Part shown: positions 28,126 to 39,690 of the stretch, in pieces
Layout: every line of letters starts with the position of its first letter
Position numbering within the stretch: the stretch's first letter is position 1
Assembly (NCBI GenBank): GCA_016713645.1
Contig: JADJOU010000001.1
Location: 1 to 64,000 of the forward strand
Source of the DNA: Bacteroidota bacterium
GTDB taxonomy: Bacteria > Bacteroidota > Bacteroidia > Chitinophagales > JADJOU01
Length of the DNA: 64,000 nt
Direction of reading: 5' to 3'
The notes under the pieces: model-generated
What the model was told of the DNA's origin: nothing
Databases searched by the model: none
Seen by the model: only the letters and a program-made list of their open reading frames with translations
Position numbers and translations under genes: made by a program

Positions 28126-28560
28126 TTAATTTCTATTTTTCAATTTTTTTGTATTTTCTGAACCTTGTTTTACTTTATCATCTATTTCTGCAGGTCTCAC
28201 ATACATCTTATCTGCAGGTATTTCGCCGTTCAAGACCATTTTTACATTGTTGACCCATCGCTCATTTGTATTTACTTTGCTGTTCAGTTTCTCATTTTCT
28301 TTTATTAAAGTTCTTATTTGCATGCGCATTCCATAGTCGCCATATCCTGGGATATATTGTTTCAAAGGAGTATAGATAATCACAAGACTTGTCAATGCAA
28401 TATTAACCGCAGCAATCGTACTCAAGGCTAAAATTACATTTAGACGGGACAAAAGGAATGAAGCCTTTTCTTCATAGGTCTCATCATCCAACACGACAAA
28501 TCGATGTCGATGACTCAACTTTGCGATGAAATAGTCCCATTTGTCTTGAAATCCTGCCAT
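28126..28560 (-). CDS. Bitopic membrane protein, N-terminal part of M23 peptidase-like family without catalytic domain
   Basis: 144 residues: cytoplasmic N-terminus with LSHRHRFVVLDDETYEEKASF, one TM (ILALSTIAAVNIALTSLVII), then a periplasmic coiled-coil-prone segment (TLIKENEKLNSKVNTNERW). The HRHRFVVLDDETYEEK signature is that of Bacteroidota M23 metallopeptidases encoded beside bactofilin, from memory of that family. Here the protein stops before any LytM domain, and only 41 bases separate its stop from bactofilin, so the peptidase domain is truly absent, not frameshifted away. Probably a membrane anchor or partner for bactofilin. Confidence 0.6.
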   Translation of the reverse strand: MAGFQDKWDYFIAKLSHRHRFVVLDDETYEEKASFLLSRLNVILALSTIAAVNIALTSLVIIYTPLKQYIPGYGDYGMRMQIRTLIKENEKLNSKVNTNERWVNNVKMVLNGEIPADKMYVRPAEIDDKVKQGSENTKKLKNRN

Positions 28561-28692
28561 TAAAATTGCTTAATTTTCTTAAAACTTGAAATTAATTGAA
28601 ATAAAAGTATTTAATTTGAGTTTTTTAAACCCCTATAAAATAAATTATTGGTCAATAATTTTTTATACGAACAGCGAAAATAAAAATATAAG

Positions 28693-31383
28693 TTGAGAAC
28701 ATCAAAATATTTCATTTTTTTCACCATAATTCTTCTATTACAAAATTGTTCTCAAACTAGAAAAGGCAGTATTGGCCAAACTTATCAGAATTTTAATTCA
28801 AGATATAATACTTATTTTAACTCTAAAGAGAAATTTGCCCTCTCCTATCATGCGGTGAAACAAAAGCACATCGATGATTACGATTTAATATTGCCGATTT
28901 ACGAATTGGACAATTCGAATGAGGCCTTTACAGGACAAGCAGACCTGAATGTCATTGAAGAAAAAGTGGGCAAATTAGTGGCCAAATACCCAGCAAGTCG
29001 CTGGTCTGATAATGGTTTATTGTTAGTAGGTAAAGCGCGATATTACAAAGGCGAATATGCCAAAGCTATTAAATGCTTGGAATACATCACCTCAGAATAT
29101 AAGAAAGGGTTTAAAACGGAGGAGTTGAAAAAGCCAAAAGGTAAGCCGACAAAGAAAGAAAAGGCGATTAAAGAAGCTGAAAAAACACAAATTCCTATAG
29201 AGGAGGGTTCATTTGAACATACGCCTTCTAGAAATGACGCAATGATATTTCTCGCAAAATCCTATACGAAATTGGAAAAATATGCGGAAGCTCAATCTAT
29301 CATTTCCTATGCCGAATCAGATATGACTTTTCCGAAAGAAAAGCGTTTAGAGCTAAAAAAGTTACAAGCTTTTCTATACCTAGAAAAGAAAGATTACAAT
29401 GGCGCAGAGCAGAGTTTAAAAGGACTTCTGAAAGTTAAAAAGCAAAAAAAACTCAAAGCTAGAGCAAGTTTTATTTTGGGTCAACTATTTGAATTGAATA
29501 AAAAACCAGATAGTGCTTATAAATTCTTTGAATTCGTTTTAAAAAACAAGCCAAGTGATCTTATGGAATTCAATGCCAAGCTGCATATGGCTAGAATGGC
29601 AGGAAGCAGTGCAGGCGATGCCGAAAAACTACTCATCAAAATGTCTAAAGAGGGTAAAAATGAAGATTATCTCGATGTCATATTTTTTGAGTTGGGAGAG
29701 TTGAAGCGCAAAAAAGGGGAAGAAGAAGAGGCGGTCAACTACTATTTAAAATCAATTTCAAAAACCAAGGAGAATAAGCATCAACAAGCGCTTTCATTTA
29801 TTCGCCTCGGAGAAATGCAATATGATAAAGAGCAATACAGCGATGCCTATCCTTTTTACGATAGTTCCATTTCTAGATACAATACAAAACTCAAGACATT
29901 CGACTTTATCAAAAGAAGAACAGCTGTGCTCAAAGACATTAACGACAATGAAAAAATTATTTCTCTAGAAGATAGCATTCAAGCGCTCGCCAAACTCGGA
30001 AAAGAGGAGGCAAAAAAAGCCATCAAGGCACAGTTAAAAGCGCAGTTGAAATTGAGTAAAAAGGAAGAGGAAGAGCGAGAATTTCTCGCATCCAAACCCA
30101 CATCAACAGCAACTACATCTGGAAGTCAAGATTGGTATTTTGGGAATGCCGCAATGATGCAATCTGGGTTGGCAGAATTTAAGAAAATATGGAAAGATCG
30201 AAAACTCGAGGATGATTGGAGAAGATCGGGTAAAACAAATAATCAAGAAAAGAACGAGCCTGAGGACCCTACGATTAAGAATAAATATAGTGGCGATGTC
30301 CCTTCGCTTACACTAGATGAATCTGCAGATAAAAATCTAGCACTCATACCCTTTGAGCCAAGCCAAATAAATGCTTCCAACGATAAAATTATCGAGGCAC
30401 TCTATATTTTGGGAAATCAATTTAAAGATGGCGTAGAGAATTATCCGAAAGCCATCCAAACATTTGAAGAGTTAAATCGAAGATTCCCAAAAACAAATAC
30501 AAAGTAGAAGCTCTTTTCAATTTATACCTCATCTACGGGATATTAAAAGATGAGGTGAATAAGAATAGAATAAGAATACATCAAAGAAGCTGAAAAGGAG
30601 GATGACTATTATGCTGCAACGTATGATTTATTTCAATCAGCGCAATATGACAGCACTATTGCCAATTGCAATGCGTATGCCAGTTTATTCCCTAAAGAAA
30701 AGTTTAAGGAGAAGATGAAATTACTCAATCCAATGAGCTATGGGCGGAAATATGATTATAAAGAATTCATTGCCTCGATGAATGATTTGGCTAATAAATC
30801 TCCTGATGATGCCGTTAAAAAACTGGCGAAAGTGCAATTAGAAAAATTCCTCAATTCAGATTTACCAAGAATTAATACAGATACTGTACCTGCGGATTCT
30901 TCAAAAATTATCTATAATTTGACGGAGGATAAATTAGCGGTTATCGGTCAGCCAAAAGATAGCGCAAAAGCGGTTATTGCGCCAATTTCACAATTTACAC
31001 AGCCGAAAGACACCGCAAAATCTCCCTATAAGTTTGATTTCAGCACATCACATTCATACATTATCATATTGAATCAAGAAGTGAGCAGCAGCAATATTAT
31101 GAATGGTGTGAGTAATTACAATACAAAAAACTTTGCAACCTTGAATCTCAAAATAACGCCTATTACTATGAGCAATAAAACCATATTGATGATTCAATCT
31201 TTTACGGATGGAAGTAAGGCTGGTTTTTATGATAAATTTCTCAAAAATGAAAAAGGCATATTTGATGATTTAAAGAAAGAATCCTACGCGCTCTATTCTA
31301 TCAGCAATGCCAATCTCACTTTATTAATTACAACCAAAGATTTAGCTGGATATGCTAAATTCTATGTAGAAAATTATAAATAA
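28693..31383 (+). CDS. porW: T9SS lipoprotein PorW/SprE (TPR), frameshifts
   Basis: Long tetratricopeptide-repeat lipoprotein required for type IX secretion. The start is TTG 28693: the leader RTSKYFIFFTIILLLQNC ends in a lipobox Cys. TPR-like helical pairs follow (YYKGEYAKAIKCLEYI; LEKKDYNGAEQSLKGLL; YDKEQYSDAYPFYDSS). The family signature is DWYFGNAAMMQSGLAEFKK followed by RKLEDDWRRS near residue 480-510. The frame breaks near 30497 and again near 30575 (short AT-rich direct repeat), then continues EYIKEAEKEDDYYAATYDLF to YAKFYVENYK. Rejoined length is about 895 residues, near SprE of Flavobacterium. Divergent from the bactofilin operon. Confidence 0.8.
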
Positions 31384-31402
31384 TCTTGCTCATTAAATGG
31401 GT

Positions 31403-31738
31403 TTAATGCCCACAAAATGCTCCTTTTTTGCAGCATGCGGGCAATTCAGAATAAGCCGTTGAATCGCTCTTCGTATTATTCGCGTCATAGCCTACTTTAG
31501 AAATTGCCATTTCAAGACCCTTCACATCGATGAATGCGTCGTCATAGACTACTTTTACTTTAAAATTTGTCAAATCCAATTTTGCAGACTTGACACCTTT
31601 TATACTCAGCAAGGTTTGTTCGTTGGTCTTCTTGCACATTTTGCAGTTTGCTGATGTCTTGATGCTCGTTTTCTGCTCGACAGCAAATAGATTTGTGTTG
31701 AATATGGCTAGAAAAAAGATGATTGCTATTTTACTCAT
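31403..31738 (-). CDS. Periplasmic heavy-metal-associated (HMA) domain protein
   Basis: 111 residues: signal peptide MSKIAIIFFLAIFNTNLFA, then a ferredoxin-like HMA domain with the metal-binding CxxC in ANCKMCKKT, VKSAKLDLTNFKVKVVYDD and ISKVGYDA. The C-terminal tail adds more Cys/His (LPACCKKGAFCGH), which could be a second metal site. Predicted periplasmic copper- or other soft-metal-binding protein. It follows the TonB-dependent receptor by 30 bases on the same strand. Confidence 0.85.
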   Translation of the reverse strand: MSKIAIIFFLAIFNTNLFAVEQKTSIKTSANCKMCKKTNEQTLLSIKGVKSAKLDLTNFKVKVVYDDAFIDVKGLEMAISKVGYDANNTKSDSTAYSELPACCKKGAFCGH

Positions 31739-31768
31739 GATGATAATATTTTTAAGTTAAAAATTGAA

Positions 31769-33939
31769 TTAATGATAAGGTATTCTCCACCTCATCCCTA
31801 TATACATTCTGCGGCCATCAGTAGTTCCCCATATCATGCCCGCATCAAAATTATTACCAAATGGATTTTCAGGATCGATAATCAGATTTCGCTGTCTAAA
31901 ATTAGTCAAATTCTCTCCGCCAAAATAAATATCTACATTCTTATGCGGCCCGTAAGTTCCTACAGCATGTAAAATTGCAAAGAGCGGCGAATAAGTCCCA
32001 TCGGGATGGCCCTTCAATGCAATTCTGCCCGGTCCATTGAGCAATAGCGTAGTAGACAATCTCCATTTCCCATTATTGCTGGATAGTGCAGGATTGACCA
32101 ACCACTTATGAGCGTTGACAAGCGGCTTGTCTAGGACTCCTTCTCCTTGGTAAGTTACTCGAACGAAATCATTTTTATAAGACAATTTGATATCTATATT
32201 TTTGGAGAATATCCATTTATTGTCGACTTGAAAGCTATTGGAAGATGATCTTCCCGCTAGATTATAAAAGGCTAAAACGCCGTTGGTTTCGACGTCGGTG
32301 ACGATTTGATTTTCAAATTGTGTGATAAAATAACTCGCATCCCAATATCCCGATAACTTTCCAATTGTATAATCTTGTTTCAAATTGAATCCAAAATTCC
32401 AAGATTCTTCAGGTCTAAGTATTTCGCGTATTTGAACGACACGGGACGAGACCATCCAACCCATATTTTCTGTGATGAGCGAAACCGTTCTAAAGCCCTT
32501 CCCTATTGTAAATCGAGCATTCCAATAGGAATTGGGAGAAAATTTAATCGCTCCTCGTGGGGTTAAGAAGTTCCCCCATTGATTGTGGTTATCATAGCGC
32601 AAACCCAATAGAATAGTCATCGTAGAATCTTTTGTATAGGCGTGTTCTACAAAAACACCCGGCACTTTTTCATCTTTATCGAAGCGCACATCTCCCAATT
32701 TTTCCTTTTGGTAATCAAATTGAAAGCTGCTTCCCAGTTTTACTAGATGGCTTTTGCTATTGAATAAATGAGCTTGATAGATGGCATTGATGTTTCCAAA
32801 AATTTCTGTCAACCAAAGATCTCGATTTCCAATATTGCCTTCTTGCTGATTGTGGGATAAGCGATATGTGATTCCTAAGCTTTGGTCATCACCATTAAAA
32901 CTAAAGCCTGTTTTCGCATAAAAGGTGTTTAAAAAAGATTGAATATTGATGAGATATGGATTTAAAGGTGCAGCATGGCCCATGCTAACTATCTGTCCCG
33001 TTTTTTTATTTTCATACATCGATTGAAAACCAAATTGTGCCGCAAATTTATCTGAACCAGAAAATTGCCATCGATTGAAGATATTGAAATTATTGGTCAA
33101 AGGCATATCTAAAAAACCATCGTGGAAATAATCCATTTTAGTCGGTTGAAAATTGGTATGCAAAAATAACTGTGTTGCCCAAGCATCGCTAAAACGATGT
33201 GAAACATCGAAATTGATATCTGTTTTGCCTATCTCGGAAATAAAAAGATTAAAAAATGCGCGGTCACTCTTGCGCGGTTTCTTCAAATCCAAATTAATTT
33301 GTCCTGCCATACTCTCATAGCCATTGACAACAGAACCAGAGCCTTTATTGATGGAAATACCTTCTATCCAAGTTCCTGGAACTTGTTCTAATCCAATCTT
33401 CTGACTGATTCCACGGATATAGGGTGTATTTTCAAACAAAATTTGGGTATAAGATCCTGCGAGTCCGAGCATTTGGATTTCTTTGCTGCCTGTGATTCCG
33501 TCGCTGTAAACCACATCTACCGTATTACTATTTTCAAAACTCTCTGAAAGGTTGCAGCAGGCGAGTTTGCACAACTCCTTCGCATCGACCAAATCCTCAA
33601 ATTTAGTCTGCATATCAAATGTGCTCAGCTTGGAAGCATTGACTTTTACTTCATGCAGGGATTTATTTTCCAAAATCAATTTATAAAATTGACTTGAGTT
33701 GATTAAAATTGTATCAATGATATAGCCTGTTGCTGAGACAATAAAATATTTGTATTGAAAAGAATTGGCGAGGGAAAACTTTCCCTCATTGTCTGTATTC
33801 ACACGACTTTATTGTCCTGTGAGCGCACGATGGCACCCATGATTGGCTGGTTATCTCTATCTAAGACAACGCCCCGGAATGATTGAGCATGCATAGCAAA
33901 ACCAGCCATGATGCTTAAAAAAAACGCATAATATTTCAT
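31769..33939 (-). CDS. TonB-dependent receptor, metal-related type, frameshift
   Basis: Outer-membrane transporter. The start is ATG 33937-33939 with signal peptide MKYYAFFLSIMAGFAMHAQ. A carboxypeptidase-regulatory-like domain (FRGVVLDRDNQPIMGAIV) breaks near 33805 and continues in the next frame (VNTDNEGKFSLANS). The plug region has LCKLACCNLSESFE and DGITGSKEIQMLGLAGSY, followed by the 22-strand barrel (YRLSHNQQEGNIGNRD; NFRQRNLIIDPENPFG) ending in MRWRIPYH. The Cys-containing plug start and the neighbouring HMA and Cys-rich proteins suggest a copper or other metal substrate, which is inference. Rejoined length is about 723 residues. Confidence 0.88.
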
Positions 33940-34010
33940 ATTGCTTTCTATGATTTATCTATTAAATAAAAAAATTGTGCGAAAAGGCTTTCGCATAAAT
34001 CATAGAAGTC

Positions 34011-34406
34011 CTAACAACGCCATTGGCATAGGAAAGGAAGATATAAACTCAGTAGATTATAGTGTCGAAACTGATTCTTTTTGATTGGGCAATTTGAGGA
34101 AATAAATTCAATTTGCCTTTCAAAGAAATTATTCAAAATAAAAGCATCCAATATTGCATGGCTGGTGAAAATGGATTTGCTATCAGAATGCGTGAACTTT
34201 GAATCAGATTTAAAAAAAGCGACTTCATTTTCGCAGCAAGCACTTTGTTTTGCAGCGCAGCATGACTTTTCTAGAGAAATAGTACAGCTAGTTTTACAAT
34301 CTGCCTCAGCCATTTTACATGTATGGTGAAACAAGAGCAAACCATTGGCTTGACAGAGCACCATAGAAGCGAGCAATAAGACAAAAACAGATTTAATTCG
34401 TTTCAC
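34011..34406 (-). CDS. Cys-rich small exported protein (HYC_CC_PP-like)
   Basis: 131 residues with signal peptide MKRIKSVFVLLLASMVLCQA, followed by LLLFHHTCKMAEADCKTSC, SCCAAKQSACCENE and a C-terminal LPFLCQWRC. The His-His-x-Cys motif followed by paired cysteines resembles the small HYC_CC_PP-type proteins encoded beside TonB receptors in Bacteroidota, though no Pro-Pro motif is visible. Likely periplasmic metal-binding or membrane-associated. 71 bases upstream of the receptor on the same strand, so it probably heads the operon. Homology confidence is moderate. Confidence 0.55.
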   Translation of the reverse strand: MKRIKSVFVLLLASMVLCQANGLLLFHHTCKMAEADCKTSCTISLEKSCCAAKQSACCENEVAFFKSDSKFTHSDSKSIFTSHAILDAFILNNFFERQIEFISSNCPIKKNQFRHYNLLSLYLPFLCQWRC

Positions 34407-34794
34407 GAGACAAAGATAATAAGTTGGGAATCAATAGAGATGTTTTTTCTCATACTTAATGTTAAGTTTTGTAAAGTAAAGGGGTAACTATGTTTTAAAC
34501 CATCTTAATCGGTAAAGCCCCCGACCAAATAAACATATACATCATTCCACCCCATTTGAACATCAACTACAATTTTTACTAACCGATTGACTGTCCTTTA
34601 TTCTTCTCTTGCTTATGGATTCTGGTAAATCATTTAAAATTTACATCAACAAGCTGTTTCCACAAGATGAAAAATACATGTTTTAATTGACAAAAAGCTG
34701 CTGATTTCCTAAAGATTTATTCTTAAAGTCTTAAGGCAGCCTTCACGAATGATCCATCAGGTGCAAATACTTTTGCGCCATAAAAAAATCATTT
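34407..34794. other. Long intergenic region before the phytase-like gene
   Basis: 388 bases with no supported gene. The last 60 bases include TACTTTTG (34768-34775), a TAnnTTTG -7 match 19 bases before ATG 34795, without a spaced TTG. On the minus strand 34728-34786 reads a short open stretch ending GAKVFAPDGSFVKAALRL-stop that looks like a protein C-terminus, but no upstream coding sequence continues it. It may be a gene remnant or chance. Confidence 0.4.
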
Positions 34795-37700
34795 ATGTTA
34801 AAACAAAAATTCAATCACAAATTACTGCTCTTTTGCTTTGCATTGTTGCTGTCGCGAGCCAATGCGCAAATAGTTAAAGGGACCGATTATCAGAATTACT
34901 ATTCTGCCCCGATTGGAACATTTCAAGGGATTAATTTCCGCGAAGCGGGATTTTCAGGACTCTACGTTATTCCAGGAACAGACGGAAAAGAATTTTGGAC
35001 TTGCTCAGATAGAGGAGTCAATATAGATGCAGCAAATGCAAACTTGCCAGGTTGCAGACCTACTTATGACAAAATCTATTCCTTCCCAACTTATGCTCCT
35101 AAAATTCATCGCATTCGAATTCAAGGAGATTCTATTCAAATACTTAGAACCATCAATGTCAGAAGACCCAACAATACACATGCATCAGGGATATTCAATC
35201 CTACGGGTTTAGGCAGTACGGCTTTGGAAATTCCATCTACCGATACTGTTCAAGACTGTGCAAACTTCCTTACGAAAACAACGAATAAGGATACTTTTGG
35301 ATTGGATCCAGAGGGAATCGTACTCGACAAAAACGGCAATTTTTGGTTGTGTGAAGAAGGTGGTCCAACTATTTGGAAATTGAATCCAAATGGAAAACTC
35401 ATAACTCGATATACTCCTTATGCGCACTTAGCGGGAGCTCAATCAGTTGACGTAGCCATTGATACAGTATTTGGTTATCGCAAAAACAATAGAGGTTTTG
35501 AAGGTATTTCTCTTACTCCAAGTGGAAAAATCTACGCAATTATCCAAAGTCCTATTTTATATCCAACAAAAACTGCTGGAGAGAACACGCGCGTTCATCG
35601 CATCTTGGAAATAGATCCAACAACAAATTCAACTAGAATGTTTGCCTACTTAAATGACGGAATCATTGGCGCTTCTGGCAGCAATCAAATTAGATTGAGA
35701 GATTTGAAAATCGGCGATATGGCAGCAATCAATGACAGTACTTTTTTAGTATTAGAGGCGGCATTGAGAGGAACAACCGACATCAAGAGATTGTATCATA
35801 TCAATATCAATCAAGCGACTGTTGTTCATTCAGGATTATACGGTGACCTTACTTTGGAACAATTGGTTGATTCAACTGGTTTAGCTGCGCAAAACATCAA
35901 GCCTGTGCAAAAGACCTTGGCCATGGATTTATTGGCAAACGGCTGGCCAACTGCTTTAGAAAAAGCAGAGGGAATCGCCATCCTCAATGACAGTACTGTT
36001 TTTATAGGCAATGACAATGATTACGGACAAGTTTCTCTGCCTGAAAATGGTGTTGCAGCAGCTACTGGGTTCACTTCACACATCATAGCATATCAATTCA
36101 AAGGAATAAATAAATTAAAAAATCATACACAACCAATTCAAGATATGCAATTTGGTAAAACAGGCATGCAATCATCAACTTCGCCTTATTTGATTTCAAC
36201 TAAGTCTAATGCTAGTTTTACATCGCTGTTAACAGTAGGTGATGCAGTTGGTGGATATAGAATGGTTGGCTTGCCAGATGGTACAGGAGCTTTTGACAAT
36301 GGAAATGGAACTTTTACTTTCCTCATCAATCATGAACTTGGAAATACGCTTGGTATCAATAGAAAACACGGGACTAAAGGCGCTTTCATCTCACAATGGG
36401 TTTTCAATAAGTCTGAGATGACTATTGTAAGTGGATCAGATTTAATCAAAAATGTCAAATTATGGAATGGTAGTTCATTTAGCAGTTTTGATACCTTAAA
36501 CCCAGGTCTGGCATTTTCAAGATTTTGTGCAGCTGATATGCCAGAAATAAGTGCTTTATACAATAGCAATACAGGAAAAGGAACACAAGAGAGAATATTC
36601 TTAAATGGCGAGGAAGCTGGACCAACAGGAAGAGCTTTTGCACATATAGCAACAGGAGTCAATGCAGGTACAAGTTACGAATTGCCTGCGCTTGGAAAAT
36701 TCTCATGGGAGAATGCCCTTGCATGTCCAACTAAAAGTGATACAACCATCGTTATCGGCACTGATGATGCTACACCAGGTCAAGTATATGTATATTTAGG
36801 CGTGAAATCAAGCACAGGAAACGAAGTAGAAAAAGCCGGACTAATTGGAGGTAATTTATACGGCGTTGCTGTTTCTGGTCTTCCAATCGAAACAAGTGGT
36901 TCGATGATTAGCCCAAACACAAAGTTCACTTTATTCCCATTTGGAAATGTAAACAATATGACCGGTGGTGCTTTAGATACAGCGAGCAATAATGCTGGTG
37001 TTACAAGATTCTTGAGACCAGAAGATGCTGCTTGGGATCCAAAATATCCAAATGATTTCTATTTTGTAACAACGAATGGATTTACTTCTCCTAGTAGGAT
37101 GTATAGATTGCGTTTTGACAATATACTCAACCCATCACTTGGCGGAAAAATAACTGCTGTATTAGATGGCACAGAGGGTCCAAAGATGATGGACAATGTT
37201 TGCTTTGATAAGAAAGGCCATATGATGATCCAAGAAGATCCAGGAAATGTATCTCACCACGCAAAAATCTGGAAATACACACCAGCAACAGATAAGATCG
37301 AACTCATTGCAACACATGATTCAACAAGATTCACAGCAGGCTGTGCAAATTATTTAACACAAGATGAAGAATCCTCTGGAATTATCGATATGCAAGATAT
37401 CCTCGGAGCAGGTAAATTTTTATTGGTAGATCAAGCTCACTATTCATTGGGTGGCGAATTGGTTGAGGGCGGACAAATCTTACTCTATACGACTACTGAT
37501 ACCATGAATGAATTTGTAGCGATGAATGTTGCTTCGAATAAAATTCAAATTGCACATAATGATATTACACCATCTACAACAGACAATACTGATTTTGGAA
37601 ATGTAAAATCAATACCAATCTTACTAAAACATTTACCATTTTCAATCAAGGAACCGTTGCGTTAAAAATTGATAGTATAAAAATTGCCGACACTTCTAAT

Positions 37701-38567
37701 CGATTTACATTCATCGGTGGTTCTTTCCCTGCCTCAATTATGGCAAAGGATTCAATGAATTTCCAAGTTCAATTTGCTCCAAATAAATTGGGTGTTTATA
37801 CAGCCAATATCAATATTTTTAATAGCGATGCATTATTTGAACAATTCAATTTCAGAATCAGAGCAAACAGCTATGTATGTGCAACGACTAATTTAGTGAA
37901 TACTATTGTTGGCAATACAACATTCTGTCTTGGCGATTCAGCTGTTATCACAGCGCAAACAGGCACGGGATATCTTTGGTCAAATGGAATGGCTTCAAAA
38001 ACCATCTCCGCTAAAACATCAGGAAAATACTTTGTAAATCTATTTGATGCCTTGAACTGCCTTAGAAACTCTGATACAATAACAATTACTGCTAACCCAG
38101 TTCCTGCTAAACCAATAATCAGTCAAACTGGCAATGAATTGATCTGCAGCAATCCAAGTGAATCATATTACCAATGGTATTATAATGGCTCTTATGTCGA
38201 TGGAGGAACAGCTAAAGTATTGAAAACGACAATAGCTGGATCATATTACATCGTTTGCAAAACGCCTTTAAATTGTTCTGCAAAATCAGATGCATTTAAC
38301 TTCGTGCCAGCGGTTTCATCTATTTACAATCAATCTACAGGTGTATTAAATATTTATCCTAATCCAGTGCACGATAGAGTAAATATTCTAGTCGAAGAAA
38401 ACTATGATTATTCAATCATCAATCTCGCAGGAATGGAAGTTCAATCTGGAAAAATTATCAAAGGAAATAATTCAATCGAATTGAACAAATCGATTCAAAA
38501 AGGAATCTACATGATTCGATTAAATAATGACAACGGTCAGTTGAATCAACAAATCATCAAAGAATAA
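34795..38567 (+). CDS. Large T9SS protein: phytase-like plus PhoX-like domains, frameshift
   Basis: Signal peptide MLKQKFNHKLLLFCFALLLSRANA. Residues about 40-430 form an esterase-like/phytase-like propeller (GINFREAGFSGLYVIP, DPEGIVLDKNGNFWLCEE, RGFEGISLTPSGKIYAI). Residues about 470-930 look like a DUF839/PhoX-type domain (GTFTFLINHELGNTLG, RIFLNGEEAGPTGRAF, RPEDAAWDP, DEESSGIIDM). After one missing A near 37608 (AAAA) the frame changes and a choice-of-anchor D segment follows (INTNLTKTFTIFNQGTVALK), then Ig-like sequence and a T9SS type A domain (LNIYPNPVHDRVNILVEE, GIYMIRLNNDNG). Rejoined length is about 1257 residues. Predicted cell-surface or secreted phosphatase for organic phosphate, on domain grounds only. 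Confidence 0.78.
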
Positions 38568-38587
38568 TCCTATTCTTTATAGAAACA

Positions 38588-38617
38588 AAATGCCCATTGG
38601 AATCAATGGGCATTTTT
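38588..38617 (+). terminator. Terminator of the phytase-like gene
   Basis: Hairpin ATGCCCATTG/CAATGGGCAT with 4-nt loop followed by five T. It lies 21 bases after the stop codon. Confidence 0.85.
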
Positions 38618-38816
38618 ATTTTATAAACAGATTCAATCAAATATTTTTTAATTACTTCCAGAACTTTTCGATAAATACAATTATTTTTTTCATTAGCTTT
38701 GAGTTTTGCATGTTGGAAATAGAATCAAAGACCTTTTAGTTTGAATAAATAAAAAATGATTGGATTTCCTTTAAATGACAAAAAATAGCTTATAATTCTC
38801 ATTAAAATTAACTACC

Positions 38817-39305
38817 ATGAAATTTCTCCAATTATCGATCTTTTTCTATTTAACTCTGCTCACAATGGGGTGTTCCACCGATCCATCAACTGCAGGCATA
38901 CCAAATCAGCAGATCAGTTTGCGCGCAAATGGAGTTTTGTTTTCAGTAACTACTGGCGGTGCTGGTGTCACAAAAGCAGATGCTCACATCAATAGCGGTA
39001 AGCTGAATTTGAATGCCACAGCTGGCGATAAAGATTTTTCTCTTTATTATTCCCCAGCTACTCTAAATACTGCGCTTACTGCTGGCAATACCGCACTAAA
39101 TTTTGCTCAATGGGAGGATGGAACCAATTTATATACTACTTCTGCTGGAACGAATTCCGTTTTGAATTTTACAATTACACGTCAACAAGCAAGATCAGGC
39201 TTAACTGATTATTCGTATGTTGAGGGTACTTTTTCTGGAGTTTTGCGCAAAATAGGCAATAAGGATTCTGTGGTTATAACAGAAGGGCAATTTAAAATTT
39301 TATAA
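38817..39305 (+). CDS. Small lipoprotein of unknown function
   Basis: 162 residues. MKFLQLSIFFYLTLLTMGC has a lipobox with Cys at residue 19, so it is an outer-membrane or periplasmic lipoprotein. The mature part is beta-rich with LRANGVLFSVTTGG and a C-terminal DYSYVEGTFSGVLRKIGNKD, a layout similar to the DUF6252-like lipoproteins of Bacteroidota (tentative). No catalytic motif is visible. Alone between two terminators. Confidence 0.7.
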   Translation: MKFLQLSIFFYLTLLTMGCSTDPSTAGIPNQQISLRANGVLFSVTTGGAGVTKADAHINSGKLNLNATAGDKDFSLYYSPATLNTALTAGNTALNFAQWEDGTNLYTTSAGTNSVLNFTITRQQARSGLTDYSYVEGTFSGVLRKIGNKDSVVITEGQFKIL

Positions 39306-39690
39306 TACTAATTATGCCTATTCTTCAAAGTTTGAAATTAACTAGAGGAAGTTTCGTCACCATTTCCCATTCAATAAACCTTTGCAATACATTTCCTTTA
39401 CAAGGCCGTATTTAAGCATTATCTATTAATCTTCTAATAGCATTCATTTTATCGTTTCTCTCTGATACATACAATGCGGACGAAGTATTATTCTTACTCA
39501 AATAGAGCTACTGTTATGCGGTCAACTATTTAAAAAAATAACCAATCCCCTCTTTTCGTAAGAACAGAAAACAGTTAAAAAAGGTTGAAGTATTCTTTAA
39601 AAAATACGTTTCAAAGTCTTTTAATATCTTTAAATAAAAATGCCAATTGATTTTGATCTATTGGCATTTTTATTTTCGAATAAATTCAAT
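39306..39690. other. Intergenic region between convergent genes
   Basis: 385 bases with no full gene. A minus-strand stretch, 39412-39504, reads LSKNNTSSALYVSERNDKMN and ends RLIDNA-stop. It is too short to call and may be a remnant. The right end holds a terminator. Confidence 0.4.
39636..39675 (-). terminator. Terminator of the M4 protease gene
   Basis: AAAAATGCCAAT/ATTGGCATTTTT stem around a 12-nt loop with A/T runs on both sides, about 16 bases beyond the protease stop. The structure would work in both directions, including for the convergent lipoprotein. Confidence 0.75.

Noticed and set aside
34728..34786. Minus-strand C-terminus-like peptide GAKVFAPDGSFVKAALRL
   Set aside because: No upstream coding sequence in any frame; too short to call, recorded only as a possible remnant.
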